A stretch of 64,000 nt of DNA from Geodermatophilus sabuli (GTDB taxonomy: Bacteria > Actinomycetota > Actinomycetes > Mycobacteriales > Geodermatophilaceae), in contig NZ_JAAGWF010000015.1 in NCBI RefSeq assembly GCF_010686765.1, forward strand, positions 1 through 64,000, in the 5' to 3' direction. A model generated the notes under the pieces. That model searched no databases and was not told the DNA's origin. It saw only the letters and a program-made list of their open reading frames with translations. Below, one piece after another: positions 40,145-55,235 of this stretch. Each line of letters starts with the position of its first letter. Within the stretch, counting starts at the first letter, position 1. The position numbers and the translations under genes were made by a program.

Positions 40145-40618
40145 GTGGCCGACAATGCAGCCCGTGCGCGGCAGGAGCTGGCACTCCTCCTTCGCCGGCT
40201 GAACGTCGAACTGGATGCGGTCGGCCAGCGATTCGCCGATCGGCACGGCCTGAACCGCACCGACGTCCGGGCGCTCGTGGCGATCATGGACGCCGCCCGG
40301 CGGGGCGAGGCGCTCACCGCCGGCCGGCTGGGCGAGGCCGTCGACCTGCGCTCGGCCTCGGTGACGGCGCTGGTCGACCGGCTGGAGAAGGTCGGCCACG
40401 TGCGGCGGGTGCGCGACCCCGGGGACCGGCGCCGCGTGGGCCTGGAGATGTCCGACGCCGCGATGGCGGCGGGGGCCGAGCACTTCGGTGGTCTGGCGCA
40501 CGACCTCGTGGCCGCGATGGAGGGCTACACCGACGGGGAGCTGGACGTCGTCCGTCGCTGGCTGGAGGACATGACCGCCGTCATCGCCCGCCACTCCCGC
40601 GGCGAGGCCGAGTCGTGA
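40145..40618 (+). CDS. MarR-family transcriptional regulator
   Basis: 157-residue winged-helix regulator. The DNA-binding core is LTAGRLGEAVDLRSASVTALVDRLE with the wing VRRVRDPGDRRRVGLEMSD; flanking helices form the dimer interface. GTG 40145 has GGGGAGG seven to eight bases upstream. It is divergent from an MMPL exporter with a strong dyad in between, a standard repressor-exporter arrangement. The ligand is probably the exported compound; that is inference. Confidence 0.92.
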   Translation: MADNAARARQELALLLRRLNVELDAVGQRFADRHGLNRTDVRALVAIMDAARRGEALTAGRLGEAVDLRSASVTALVDRLEKVGHVRRVRDPGDRRRVGLEMSDAAMAAGAEHFGGLAHDLVAAMEGYTDGELDVVRRWLEDMTAVIARHSRGEAES

Positions 40619-40627
40619 CCGTCGCGC

Positions 40628-40679
40628 CCTCGCGTGGTCCCGCCCCTGAGGGTGCGAAGGGGGGGGAGGGGGTCCTCCG
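40628..40679. repeat. Copy of the dispersed GC-rich element
   Basis: CCCTCGCGTGGTCCCGCCCC, then GGGTGCGAAGG and GGGGGTCC at the end: a degenerate member of the family seen at 17701. It fills the gap between the convergent MarR and GroES-like genes. Confidence 0.5.
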
Positions 40680-41018
40680 TCAGAGGTAGAGGCCGGTCGA
40701 CTCCTCGATGCGCTCTGCCGCGACGGCGTGCACGTCGCGCTCGCGCAGGATGATCAGGTCCTCGCCGTGCACCTCGACCTCGTGCTGGTCCTCGGGCGAG
40801 AAGAGCACCGTGTCGCCGACCTTCACCTGCCGCACCGACGCGCCGACCCCGCGCGCCTCACCCCAGACCAGCCGCTTGGCCACCTGGGCGGTCGCCGGGA
40901 TCAGGATGCCGCCGCTGGAGCGACGGTCGCCGTCCTCCTTGCGCAGCGCCACCAGGATGCGGTCGTGCAGCATCTTGATCGGCAGCTTGCCGACCGTGGG
41001 AGCGGTGTCGTCGGGCAC
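40680..41018 (-). CDS. GroES-like co-chaperone (Cpn10)
   Basis: 112-residue Cpn10 fold. The core begins LPIKMLHDRILVALRKEDGD and includes RRSSGGILIPATA in place of the mobile loop, then VGDTVLFSPEDQHEVEVHGE and ILRERDVHAV. The 15-residue N-terminal extension and the loop differ from canonical GroES, and no groEL is adjacent, so this is the second, stand-alone GroES-like protein common in actinobacteria. GTG 41018 follows a leaderless-type promoter. Its partner chaperonin is unknown. Confidence 0.85.
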   Translation of the reverse strand: MPDDTAPTVGKLPIKMLHDRILVALRKEDGDRRSSGGILIPATAQVAKRLVWGEARGVGASVRQVKVGDTVLFSPEDQHEVEVHGEDLIILRERDVHAVAAERIEESTGLYL

Positions 41019-41026
41019 GTCGTCCC

Positions 41027-41032
41027 ACGCTA
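41027..41032 (-). promoter_or_regulatory. -10 element of the GroES-like gene
   Basis: TAGCGT on the minus strand (complement of ACGCTA), eight bases before the GTG at 41018; leaderless arrangement. Confidence 0.5.
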
Positions 41033-41111
41033 CCCGCCGCCCCGGGTGCGATCAGGTGCGCTCCAGGCCGTCCCGGTCGCCGAGCCCCCGCGACCAGCGC
41101 GGCGCCCGCTC

Positions 41112-44257
<3,146 letters not shown>

Positions 44258-44261
<4 letters not shown>

Positions 44262-45712
44262 GGCCGGACGGGCACCAGCCGGTCGGACGGCGGATCGGCG
44301 GCGAAGCCCACCCGCGGCATCGCCGTCCACACCGGGGTCCGGCGGGTGAGCGCGGCGACGAGGCCACGCAGGCGGTACCAGGAGTGCGCCCACCGGAACC
44401 ACAGGTGCTCGACGACGGCAGCACCCATCAGGCTCAGCAGGTCACGGCCGCGGCCGTAGCGGTGGTAGCTGACCTCCTCGACCGCGATCGCGGTCGCGGA
44501 CAGCAGCACGCCGAGCGCGACGGCCAGCACGAGCACCGCCCCGGCGACGGCGGGCTGGACCAGCCCGAGGACCAGCGAGGTCGCCACCGCGGCGAGCCCG
44601 ACCAGTTCGACGACCGGCCCGAGCAGCTCGAAGAGCAGGAAGAACGGCAGCGCCAGCATCCCGATCGGCCCGAAGCGAGGGTTGCCGATCATCCGGCGGT
44701 GCTTCCAGAGCAGCTGGCCCAACCCGTGCGACCAGCGCTTGCGCTGCCGGCCGAGCACCTGCCAGCTCTCGGGCACCTCGGTCCAGCAGACCGTCTGGGG
44801 GACGAACACGACCCGGTGCGGGCGACGGTTGCGGCGCAGGTGCTCCTGGATGGTGACGACGAGTTCGGCGTCCTCCGCCAGGGACAGGGGGTCGAGGCCG
44901 CCGACCTCGAGGACGACGTCCCGGCGGAAGAGCCCGAAGGCGCCGGAGATGATGAGCAGGGCGTGTGCGTCGGCCCAGCCGGTGCGCCCGAGCAAGAACG
45001 AGCGCAGGTACTCCAGCACCTGCACGCGGACCACCCAGCGCCGCGACAGCCGCGGCTCGAGCAGCGTCCCGCGGTCGGTGAGGGAGCCGTTGGCCGCCCG
45101 GATCACCCCGCCCGAGGCGACGACGTTGTCCGGGTCCTCCACGAAGGGGCGCGAGACCTGCAGGAGCGCCTCGGTCTCCAGCAGCGAGTCGCCGTCGACC
45201 ATGCAGACCAGGGGGTGGCGGGCGTGGTTGAGCGCCGCGTTGAGGGCGTCCGAGCGCCGGCCGACGCTGGTCTTGCGGATGACGGTCAGCGGATCGCCGG
45301 TGGTGGCACGGTGCACCGAGAGGACCTCGCCGTCCACGGGCAGGTCCGCGGTGGGCCGCGGCGTCACCTCGCGGAGGGCGTAACGCTCGGCCACGAGGTC
45401 GAAGGTGCGGTCGGTGGACCCGTCGTCGACGAGCACGGCCTCGAAGGCCGGGTACTTCTGGCCCAGGACGGCGGACAGCGTGTCGAGGATGCCCGCCTCC
45501 TCGTCGTGTGCCGGCACGAGGATCGAGACGGCGGGGGTCAGCGGGCTGGCGAAGGTCTCGTCGTGGCCCTCGACGCCACGCCAGTGCCGGTTCCGCCAGA
45601 CCCGCCGCGCGCCCGCGAGGACGAGCAGCACGGTGACCAGGTGGAAGAGGGCGACGTGCGCCAGCAGGGCCCAGTTGGCGACGAACACGGCGTCGACGAG
45701 CAGCTCGCGCAT
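44258..45712 (-). CDS. Membrane glycosyltransferase family 2 (processive type)
   Basis: 484-residue inverting GT2 enzyme of the polysaccharide-synthase group (PgaC/NodC/hyaluronan-synthase-like). One N-terminal helix precedes the catalytic domain (SILVPAHDEEAGILDTLSAV, LVDDGSTDRTFDLV); the DxD-like CMVDGDSLLE, catalytic SLAEDAELVVTIQ and processivity motif GRQRKRWSHG are all present. Four C-terminal helices (LALPFFLLFELLGPVVELVG and following) would form the translocation channel. Start overlaps the HEAT protein stop by one base (TGATG). It ends a response regulator-HEAT-GT2 operon, so polymer synthesis is likely signal-controlled. The polymer is unknown. Confidence 0.92.
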
Positions 45713-46770
45713 CAGCGAGCCACCGCCAGTGGCCGGAAGGGGGAGACCGCGTCCAGGGCGGCCACGGCGGCTCCGGCCGCCGGACCGTCGGAGGTGGCGA
45801 GGGTCCGGAGCCGGTCGCGGCCCTCGGGGGTGATCGCGGCGAGCGCGTCGGCGCAGGTCGTGCGGACCCGCAGGTCGGCTGCCGCCATCCCGGCGACGAG
45901 CGCCGGGATGCAGTCTGGGTCGCCGATGCGGCCCAGCGCCTCGGCCGCTGCCTGCCGCAGGGCCGGATCGCCCCCGAGCACGGCGACCCGGCTCAGTGCG
46001 GTGCCGGCCTGCGGGGCACCGATCCGGCCGAGGGCCGCGGCCGCGGCCCGGCGGACCTCCGCCGGGGACGCGTCGTCCTCGAGCGCGGCGGTGAGGGCGG
46101 GCGTCGCGGGGACGTCACCGTGCAGCCCGAGCAGGCCGGCGGAGAGGGCCCGTGCTCGTGCCGACCCCGTCTCCAGGGCCGTCCGGAGCGCCGGCAGTGC
46201 CGGGGTGCCGAGGTCGAGGAGGGCCATGCCCACGATGCCGGAGGGCAGGTGTCGTGCCGAGGTGAGCGATGCCAGCAGATGCGGGACGGCCCCCACATCG
46301 CCGGCCTTGCCGATCGCCCGCGCAGCCGCGGACCGGACGTCGGGGGAGCGGTCCTCCAGCAGGGTGACCAGGTCGTGGGTGTGCCGGGTGCTGCCGGTGG
46401 CGCCCAGCAGCATCGCGGCCCGGCCGCGCCGCCACGGTGCGCGGGCGGAGAGGTCCGCTGCGGCCCGGTCCACCACGCCGCGCGCGACCAGGACGTCGCG
46501 GAGGACCTGACGGTCGTTCCCGCGCAACTGGGGGAGGAGGTGCAGGACGACGTCGTCGAGCACGGCGGGGGCGTCGGCCAGGGACTGGACGGTCTCCGTG
46601 CCGTCGAGGAGCGTGTAGACGAGTGGGGTGAGCTCGGCGCGACGGGCCGCGTTCCGCCGCTCCCGACGACGACGGGCCACGTGCACCCCGCCGACCGACA
46701 GGAGCAGCAGCACGACCAGTCCGGTGACCGCCGTGCTGGTGAGCACGACGGGGCCCGGCAGCAGGGTCAC
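45712..46770 (-). CDS. Membrane-anchored HEAT-repeat protein
   Basis: 352-residue protein with one N-terminal transmembrane helix (VVLTSTAVTGLVVLLLLSVG) and a cytosolic part made of about eight HEAT/PBS-lyase-type repeats, each carrying a variant of VRSAAARAIGKAGDVGAVPHL or AAAEALGRIGDPDCIPALV. HEAT arrays bind protein partners. Its start overlaps the response regulator stop (ATGA) and its stop touches the glycosyltransferase start (TGATG), so the three are made together; it probably bridges the regulator and the synthase at the membrane. That mechanism is inference. Confidence 0.88.
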   Translation of the reverse strand: MTLLPGPVVLTSTAVTGLVVLLLLSVGGVHVARRRRERRNAARRAELTPLVYTLLDGTETVQSLADAPAVLDDVVLHLLPQLRGNDRQVLRDVLVARGVVDRAAADLSARAPWRRGRAAMLLGATGSTRHTHDLVTLLEDRSPDVRSAAARAIGKAGDVGAVPHLLASLTSARHLPSGIVGMALLDLGTPALPALRTALETGSARARALSAGLLGLHGDVPATPALTAALEDDASPAEVRRAAAAALGRIGAPQAGTALSRVAVLGGDPALRQAAAEALGRIGDPDCIPALVAGMAAADLRVRTTCADALAAITPEGRDRLRTLATSDGPAAGAAVAALDAVSPFRPLAVAR

Positions 46771-47153
46771 GCCGGGATGCTGCCGGGCGGCAGCGCGGCG
46801 GTGACGCGGCTGATCAGCTCACGGGTGCTGAACGGCTTGGCGACGAAGTCGGTGGCACCGGCGGCGAACCCGCGCTCGAGGTCGGGCTCCTGGGCCTTGG
46901 CGGTGAGCAGCAGCACGGGGGTGCGGGCGAGGACCCGATCGGGGTCGGAGCGAAGCGCCGAACAGACCTCCAGGCCGTTCATCCGCGGCATCATCCAGTC
47001 CAGCACCACCAGATCAGGGCGCAGCTGCCGGGCCGCGGCCAGGCCGGCCTCCCCATCGGACTCCACGGAGATCTCGAGGCCCAGCCGGCCCAGCCGGAAG
47101 GCGACGAGGTCGGCGATGACGGGGTCGTCGTCGACGACCAGGACGTGGCTCAT
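46767..47153 (-). CDS. Single-domain response regulator (CheY-like)
   Basis: 128-residue REC domain without an output domain. The acidic pocket is VVDDDPVIADLV, the phosphoacceptor Asp is in LVVLDWMMPRMNG, the switch Thr in VLLLTAKAQ and the Lys in DFVAKPFSTREL. It begins 109 bases from a divergent hybrid histidine kinase, its likely phosphodonor, and is translationally coupled to the HEAT and glycosyltransferase genes. An effect through protein contact with the HEAT protein is plausible. Confidence 0.92.
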   Translation of the reverse strand: MSHVLVVDDDPVIADLVAFRLGRLGLEISVESDGEAGLAAARQLRPDLVVLDWMMPRMNGLEVCSALRSDPDRVLARTPVLLLTAKAQEPDLERGFAAGATDFVAKPFSTRELISRVTAALPPGSIPA

Positions 47154-47261
47154 GGGGCTCCGATCAGGAAGGGTGGGGCACAACCCGCATCGGCACGACG
47201 GGCCGGGAGCTGTAGCGGCGGCTCGGCTCAACACCGGTGCGCCTCCGGCCGATGGCCGGAG

Positions 47262-50069
<2,808 letters not shown>

Positions 50070-50103
50070 CCTCGGGCGGGGCGGGCCGCCGCCGCCCGGC
50101 ACC

Positions 50104-50109
50104 TACGAT
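50104..50109 (+). promoter_or_regulatory. -10 element of a probable leaderless serS promoter
   Basis: TACGAT (TANNNT) ends six bases before the GTG at 50116. Confidence 0.6.
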
Positions 50110-50115
50110 CAGGGG

Positions 50116-51411
50116 GTGATCGACCTGCGGCTCCTGCGGGAGAACCCCGACCTCGTCAAGGCCAGCCAGCGCGCCCGGGGTGCCGACGAGTCCCGGGTCG
50201 ACGCGCTGCTCGCCGCCGACGCCGCCCGCCGCGAGGCGGTCAAGCGGACCGACGACCTCCGCGGCGAGCAGAAGTCCGCCTCCCAGGCGGTGAAGAAGGC
50301 CACCCCCGAGGAGCGGCCCGCCGTCCTGGAGCGCGCGAAGACCCTGGCGGCGCAGGTGAAGGACGCCGAGGAGGCGCTGCGCGCCGCCGACGTCGCCCTG
50401 CGCGAGGCGCACCTGCGCATCCCCAACGTCGTGCACGACGGCGTCCCACCCGGCGGGGAGGACGACGCGGTCACCCTGCGCACCGTCGGAGAGCTGCCCG
50501 TCCACGACTTCCCGGTGCGCGACCACCTGGAGATCGGCGAGGCGCTCGGGGCGATCGACATGGAACGCGGCGCCAAGGTCTCCGGCGCCCGGTTCTACTT
50601 CCTCACCGGGCCCGGCGCGCTGCTGGAGTTCGCGCTCGCCCAGCTGGCGATCAGCCGGGCCGTCGCGGCCGGCTTCACCCCGGTCATCGCCCCGGCCCTG
50701 GTGCGGCCGGAGGCCATGGAGGGCACCGGCTTCCTCGGTGAGCACGACGAGGAGGTGTACCGCGTCGAGCGGGACGACCTCTACCTCGTCGGCACCTCCG
50801 AGGTCGCGCTGGCCGGCATGCACAGCAACGAGGTGCTCGACCTCGCGGCCGGCCCGCGCCGCTACGCCGGCTGGTCGTCCTGCTTCCGCCGCGAGGCCGG
50901 CTCCTACGGCAAGGACACCCGGGGCATCATCCGCGTGCACTGGTTCGACAAGGTCGAGATGTTCAGCTTCTGCCGACCCGAGGAGGCGGCCGAGGAGCAC
51001 CTGCGGCTGCTGGCCTGGGAAGAGGAGTTCCTCCAGCTGCTGGAGCTGCCCTACCGGGTGGTCGACATCGCCGCCGGCGACCTGGGCACCAGCGCCGCCC
51101 GCAAGTACGACATCGAGGCGTGGTTCCCCAGCCAGGGCACCTACCGGGAGCTGACCTCCACCTCCGACTGCACCACGTTCCAGGCCCGCCGGCTGGCCAT
51201 CCGGTACCGCGACGCCGACGGCCGCCCGCAGCCGGCCGCCACGCTCAACGGCACCCTGTGCGCCATCGCCCGCACCATCGCCTGCCTGCTGGAGGTGCAC
51301 CAGCGCGCCGACGGCTCGGTGCACGTGCCGGTCGCGCTGCGTCCCTGGCTGGGCGGGGTCGAGCTGCTGACCCCCGGTATGACGCTGGTGGCGCCGGTGC
51401 CCACCGCATGA
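50116..51411 (+). CDS. serS: Seryl-tRNA synthetase
   Basis: 431-residue class II aminoacyl-tRNA synthetase charging tRNA-Ser. The N-terminal coiled-coil arm that binds the long variable arm covers residues about 25-100 ([20 protein letters not shown]...). Motif 2 is [20 protein letters not shown] and motif 3 is [27 protein letters not shown] and [10 protein letters not shown] form the serine pocket. Length is standard. The GTG start follows a leaderless-type -10. It overlaps the downstream HAD phosphatase as ATGA, so a housekeeping synthetase leads a three-gene operon. Confidence 0.97.
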   Translation: MIDLRLLRENPDLVKASQRARGADESRVDALLAADAARREAVKRTDDLRGEQKSASQAVKKATPEERPAVLERAKTLAAQVKDAEEALRAADVALREAHLRIPNVVHDGVPPGGEDDAVTLRTVGELPVHDFPVRDHLEIGEALGAIDMERGAKVSGARFYFLTGPGALLEFALAQLAISRAVAAGFTPVIAPALVRPEAMEGTGFLGEHDEEVYRVERDDLYLVGTSEVALAGMHSNEVLDLAAGPRRYAGWSSCFRREAGSYGKDTRGIIRVHWFDKVEMFSFCRPEEAAEEHLRLLAWEEEFLQLLELPYRVVDIAAGDLGTSAARKYDIEAWFPSQGTYRELTSTSDCTTFQARRLAIRYRDADGRPQPAATLNGTLCAIARTIACLLEVHQRADGSVHVPVALRPWLGGVELLTPGMTLVAPVPTA

Positions 51412-52343
51412 CCGCGCACCTCCCGCAGCCCGAGGCCCCGGCGGTCCTGGCCCCCGTCGGGGTGCTCGGCGGCGCTGACACGGTCGTCGAGCTGGGCGAC
51501 GTCGGGACGTGGCGGCCGAAGCTGGTCGCCACCGACCTCGACGGCACCCTGCTGGACTCCGCTGGCGAGGTCAGCCCGCGCACCCGCGCGGCACTGGCCG
51601 CCTGCTGGGACGCCGGCATCCCGGTCGTGGGCGTCACCGGCCGCGGTCCCCGGTTGCTCGACAGCGTGCGCACCGCGCTCGACGGGCGGGGCATCGCCGT
51701 CCTGGCCCAGGGCGGGTTCGTCGTCGACCTGGAGCGCGACGAGGTGCTGCGCACCGTCGGGCTGCCGCGGGCCCGGGCGATGGCGGTGATCGAGCGGATC
51801 GAGGAGGTCGCCGGCGAGCTCGTCGTCGCCGTCGAGGACGCCGCCGAGCAGGGTGAGGTGCACTCACCGCTGCGGGTCCAGCACGGGTTCGACTGGCCCT
51901 ACCCGGAGCCCGCGCACCTGCTGCCGCGGCACCAGGTGCTGCCTGCCGGGGCGGTGCTCAAGGTCTTCCTGCGGTCGTCGTCGCTCGGCCAGGACGAGCT
52001 GCTGGCCCGCGCCCGCTCGGTGGTGGACCCGGTCGACGCCGAGGTCACCCACGCCGGACTCGGCTTCATCGAGGTCCTGCCCCCGGGCATCACCAAGGCC
52101 ACCGGGCTGGCGATCGCGCTGGAGCGGTACGGCGTCGGCTTCGGCGACGTCCTCGTCTTCGGCGACATGCCCAACGACCTGCCGATGATCGAGGCCGTGC
52201 GCGCGGCCGGCGGGCGGGCGGTCGCGGTGGCCAACGCCCACCTCGCCGTCCGGTCGGCCACGCCCGTCGTCACCAGCGGCCACGACGCCGACGGCGTCGC
52301 GCGCTACCTGGAGGCCCTCCTGGTGGGGGACCCGCGTGTCTGA
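51408..52343 (+). CDS. HAD-superfamily phosphatase (Cof type)
   Basis: 311-residue class IIB HAD hydrolase. Motif I is [14 protein letters not shown], motif II the Thr/Ser of [10 protein letters not shown], and motif [19 protein letters not shown] and [15 protein letters not shown]; a C2B cap lies between. About 35 extra residues precede motif I. ATG 51408 overlaps the serS stop. Members dephosphorylate sugar phosphates or flavin precursors; the substrate is not identifiable. It is paralogous to the next gene. Confidence 0.88.
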   Translation: MTAHLPQPEAPAVLAPVGVLGGADTVVELGDVGTWRPKLVATDLDGTLLDSAGEVSPRTRAALAACWDAGIPVVGVTGRGPRLLDSVRTALDGRGIAVLAQGGFVVDLERDEVLRTVGLPRARAMAVIERIEEVAGELVVAVEDAAEQGEVHSPLRVQHGFDWPYPEPAHLLPRHQVLPAGAVLKVFLRSSSLGQDELLARARSVVDPVDAEVTHAGLGFIEVLPPGITKATGLAIALERYGVGFGDVLVFGDMPNDLPMIEAVRAAGGRAVAVANAHLAVRSATPVVTSGHDADGVARYLEALLVGDPRV

Positions 52344-53139
52344 CTGGCGCCCCCGGCTGATCGTCAGCGACATGGACGGCACCCTGCTGCGCCGGGACGA
52401 CACCGTCAGCGACTCGACGCTCGCCGAGCTGGCCCGGTGGCGGGACGACGGCGTCCCCCTGGTGCTGGCCACCGGCCGGCCACCGCGCTGGATGGTCCGG
52501 ATCCGGGAGGTGCTGGGCCACGGCACCGCGGTGTGCTGCAACGGCGCGGTGCTGCTGGACCTCGAGGACTTCCAGATCGTCGACGAGGACCGGTTGCCGC
52601 CCGAGGTGCTCCGCGAGGTCACCACGGAGCTGCGCCGGCAGCAGCCCGACACCTGGTTCGCCGTCGAGTACGGCCTGGAGTTCCGGCACGAGCCGGTGTA
52701 CCAGCCACGCTGGGACGTCGATGCCCCCGGTGTCGCCGTCGCCACCCTCGAGGAGATGGTCGCGGCACCGGTGGCCAAGCTGCTGGCCCGCCACGAGCAC
52801 CTGCCCCGCGACGAGTTCGTCGCCCTCGTCGAGGACGTGGTGGGGGACCGGGCGACGGTCACCTGCTCGTCGAGCGACGCGCTCGCCGAGATCTCCGCGC
52901 TGGGCGTCACCAAGGCCACCGGGCTGGCCAAGGTCGCCGCCCGGCACGGCGTGGGGCCGGAGGACGTCGTCGTCTTCGGTGACATGCCCAACGACATCGC
53001 CGCGTTCGACTGGGTCCGCGAGGGCGGCGGGCGGGCGGTGGCCATGGCGCACGCCCACCCGGACCTGCTCGCCGCCGCGACCGACGTCACCGGCACCAAC
53101 GACGAGGACGGGGTGGCGGCCTTCCTCGCCGCCCTCTGA
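52336..53139 (+). CDS. HAD-superfamily phosphatase (Cof type), second copy
   Basis: 267-residue class IIB HAD hydrolase: motif I IVSDMDGTLLRRDD, motif II LVLATGRPPRW, motif III/IV KATGLAKVAARHGV and [15 protein letters not shown]. It overlaps the preceding HAD gene by eight bases (GTGTCTGA) and is clearly related to it but diverged, lacking the long N-terminal extension. The tandem pair after serS is common in actinobacteria. Substrate unknown. Confidence 0.88.
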   Translation: MSDWRPRLIVSDMDGTLLRRDDTVSDSTLAELARWRDDGVPLVLATGRPPRWMVRIREVLGHGTAVCCNGAVLLDLEDFQIVDEDRLPPEVLREVTTELRRQQPDTWFAVEYGLEFRHEPVYQPRWDVDAPGVAVATLEEMVAAPVAKLLARHEHLPRDEFVALVEDVVGDRATVTCSSSDALAEISALGVTKATGLAKVAARHGVGPEDVVVFGDMPNDIAAFDWVREGGGRAVAMAHAHPDLLAAATDVTGTNDEDGVAAFLAAL

Positions 53140-53214
53140 CATCCGCCGGCCGGCGCGCGCCGGGCGCCGGCCGCGGCGGGTGTGACAGGAGGGACGGCGG
53201 CGCGGTGATCCGGC

Positions 53215-53241
53215 TCAAGATCGACCGTGATCCGCCGAGAG
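53215..53241 (+). promoter_or_regulatory. Flagellar-sigma (sigma-28/WhiG-class) promoter
   Basis: TCAA (53215-53218), 15 bases, then GCCGAGAG (53234-53241), close to the TAAA-N15-GCCGATAA consensus of FliA/WhiG sigma factors. It lies about 60 bases upstream of the chemoreceptor start. Confidence 0.65.
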
Positions 53242-53299
53242 TGCTGGCAGGACCGTCGAGGACCACGGTCCACCTCCCGCGCCCCGAAGGAGCACCGGC

Positions 53300-54940
53300 A
53301 TGGACGCCGTCCGCCCGCCACAGACCCACCCCTCTCCTGCGGACGGGGGCTCACCGGGCGTGCTCGCCCGGGTGGGGCTGCGCGGCCGGCTGCTCGGCGC
53401 GATCCTGGTCGTGGCCCTGACCACCCTCACCGTCGGTCTCATCGGCGTGGACCGGATGGGCGTGCTCAGCGACAGCGCCGAGCGCGTGTACGCCGAGGGC
53501 ACCGTGCCGCTCGAGGAGCTCAAGGAGCTGCAGGTCGGCTGGTGGACCCACGAGGCGTTCTCGGCCCGGTCCCTCATCGTCAGCGCCGGGCCCGAGGTGA
53601 ACGCGATCGACCGGGGGTTCGCCGCGGACGCGCAGGAGGCGCTCGACGCGCAGGGTGCGGTCGTCGCGGGGCAGCCGCTGGCCGACGGCGTGGCCGAGCA
53701 CTACAGCGCCTACCAGGACGCAGCGGCCGCCTACGTCGGGCTGCAGCTGGAGCTCCAGGGCCACCTCGCCGTCGGCGACGTCGCCGCCGCGGCGGCCACC
53801 ATCGGCGAGCTGAAGCAGTTCGAGGGCCAGGCGGTCGAGGCGCTCAACGCGGCGGTCGCGACGCAGGCGGAGGTCGCCTCCTCCACGGCGGTGGCGGCGC
53901 AGGACGCCTACGCCACGGCGCGCACGCTCACCCTCGCCATCGTCGTCCTCGGTCTGCTGGTCTCCGTGGTGCTCGCCCTGCTGCTGGTCCGCTCGGTGAC
54001 GCGGCCCGTGCAGCGGGTGCGCGAGGTGCTCGACGAGGTCGCCGCCGGTGACCTCCGGGTCCGGGTCGGCGAGATCGGCGGCGGGGAGGTCGGCGACGTG
54101 GCCCGCTCCCTCGACCACACGCTGGACACCATCGGGGACGTGCTGACGCTGGTGGGCGACTCGGCGCGGCGGCTGGACGGTGCCTCGCAGAAGCTGACGG
54201 CCGCCTCGGACGCGATCGCCGACAACGCGCGGACGGCGGCCGGCCAGGCCGGCGTCGTGGTCGCCTCGGCGGGCGAGGTCGCCTCGAGCGTGGACACGGT
54301 CGCGACCGGGTCGTCGCAGATGGAGACCGCGATCCGCGAGATCGCGCAGAACGCGACGGCGGCCGCGCGGGTGGCCGGTCAGGCGGTCGGCGTCGCGGAG
54401 AACACCACGCGGACGGTCGGCAAGCTCGGGGACTCCTCGCAGGAGATCGCCACGGTCGTGAAGCTGATCAACGGGATCGCCGAGCAGACGAACCTGCTGG
54501 CGCTGAACGCGACGATCGAGGCGGCGCGCGCGGGCGAGGCCGGCAAGGGGTTCGCGGTGGTCGCCTCCGAGGTCAAGGAGCTGGCGCAGGAGACGGCGCG
54601 GGCGACGGAGGACATCTCGCGGCGGGTCGAGGCGATCCAGGCCGACACCGCCGGCGCCGTGGAGGCGATCGGGCAGATCAGCTCCGTCATCGGCGAGATC
54701 AACGACTTCCAGGCCACGATTGCGGCGGCCGTGGAGGAGCAGACGGCCACCACGAACGAGATGAACCGGAACGTGGCCGAGGCCGCGGGCGGGTCCCGGG
54801 ACATCGCGACGGCGATCACCGGACTCGCGGCGGGGACCGAGGAGACCAACGCGCGGGTGGCCGACGCGCAGCGGGCCGCGGCCGAGCTGGCGCGGATGAG
54901 CGGTGACCTGAGCGACGCCGTCCGCCGCTTCACCGTCTGA
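53300..54940 (+). CDS. Methyl-accepting chemotaxis protein
   Basis: 546-residue membrane chemoreceptor. TM1 ([20 protein letters not shown]) is near 30-50, a four-helix-bundle sensor of about 145 residues follows ([20 protein letters not shown]), TM2 ([20 protein letters not shown]) near 213-233, then HAMP ([20 protein letters not shown]) and a signalling domain whose hairpin tip reads [20 protein letters not shown], the universal CheA/CheW-binding sequence. Gln/Glu-rich heptads supply methylation sites. ATG 53300 has GAAGGAG upstream. The flagellar-type promoter implies co-regulation with motility genes. Confidence 0.96.
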   Translation: MDAVRPPQTHPSPADGGSPGVLARVGLRGRLLGAILVVALTTLTVGLIGVDRMGVLSDSAERVYAEGTVPLEELKELQVGWWTHEAFSARSLIVSAGPEVNAIDRGFAADAQEALDAQGAVVAGQPLADGVAEHYSAYQDAAAAYVGLQLELQGHLAVGDVAAAAATIGELKQFEGQAVEALNAAVATQAEVASSTAVAAQDAYATARTLTLAIVVLGLLVSVVLALLLVRSVTRPVQRVREVLDEVAAGDLRVRVGEIGGGEVGDVARSLDHTLDTIGDVLTLVGDSARRLDGASQKLTAASDAIADNARTAAGQAGVVVASAGEVASSVDTVATGSSQMETAIREIAQNATAAARVAGQAVGVAENTTRTVGKLGDSSQEIATVVKLINGIAEQTNLLALNATIEAARAGEAGKGFAVVASEVKELAQETARATEDISRRVEAIQADTAGAVEAIGQISSVIGEINDFQATIAAAVEEQTATTNEMNRNVAEAAGGSRDIATAITGLAAGTEETNARVADAQRAAAELARMSGDLSDAVRRFTV

Positions 54941-54980
54941 GGCAGAGCCCTCCTGCCCCCCGCTGGAGGAGGGCCTCAGC

Positions 54981-55018
54981 ACGACGGCGCCGTCCCCGAT
55001 CGGGGACGGCGCCGTCGT
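54981..55018. terminator. Perfect 38-bp palindromic terminator
   Basis: A 17-bp stem starting ACGACGGCGCCGTCCCC with a GATC loop and an exactly complementary arm ending at 55018, between the convergent chemoreceptor and small membrane protein genes. A weaker stem, GCCCTCCT/AGGAGGGC, lies just before it (54946-54974). Confidence 0.85.
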
Positions 55019-55029
55019 CGGTTCCCGGG

Positions 55030-55197
55030 TCAGGTGAGGACGTTGTAGGCGATCACCATGTTGGCGATCGCCACCACGACGGCGACGACACCGAGCACCA
55101 GCCCGGCGGTCGCCTGGCCGGTCCGGGTGCCGTTGCGCCGGGCGACCGCGCCCAGCGTGGTGCTGACCACGCCGAGCGCGAGCCCGACGATGGCCAG
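55030..55197 (-). CDS. Small two-helix membrane protein (DUF4190-like), start unresolved
   Basis: A frame on the minus strand ends with TGA at 55030-55032 and encodes LAIVGLALGVVSTTLGAVA, a short basic loop RRNGTRTG, and AGLVLGVVAVVVAIANMVIA before ending YNVLT. This two-helix pattern is typical of small actinobacterial DUF4190-like proteins. No ATG or GTG precedes the first helix in frame; the bounds given use a CTG at 55197, while the first GTG is at 55170, inside the helix. It may start at a rare codon or be a fragment. Confidence 0.45.
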   Translation of the reverse strand: MAIVGLALGVVSTTLGAVARRNGTRTGQATAGLVLGVVAVVVAIANMVIAYNVLT

Positions 55198-55235
55198 AGG
55201 ACCGGTGTCGCTGCACCGCGTGACGAGCCGACCGG

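Noticed and set aside
40680..41018. Possible groESL operon
   Set aside because: No groEL frame lies on either side; the gene stands alone.
47145..47261. N-terminal extension of the hybrid kinase from GTG 47145
   Set aside because: It would overlap the divergent response regulator start and adds a low-complexity segment before the first membrane helix.
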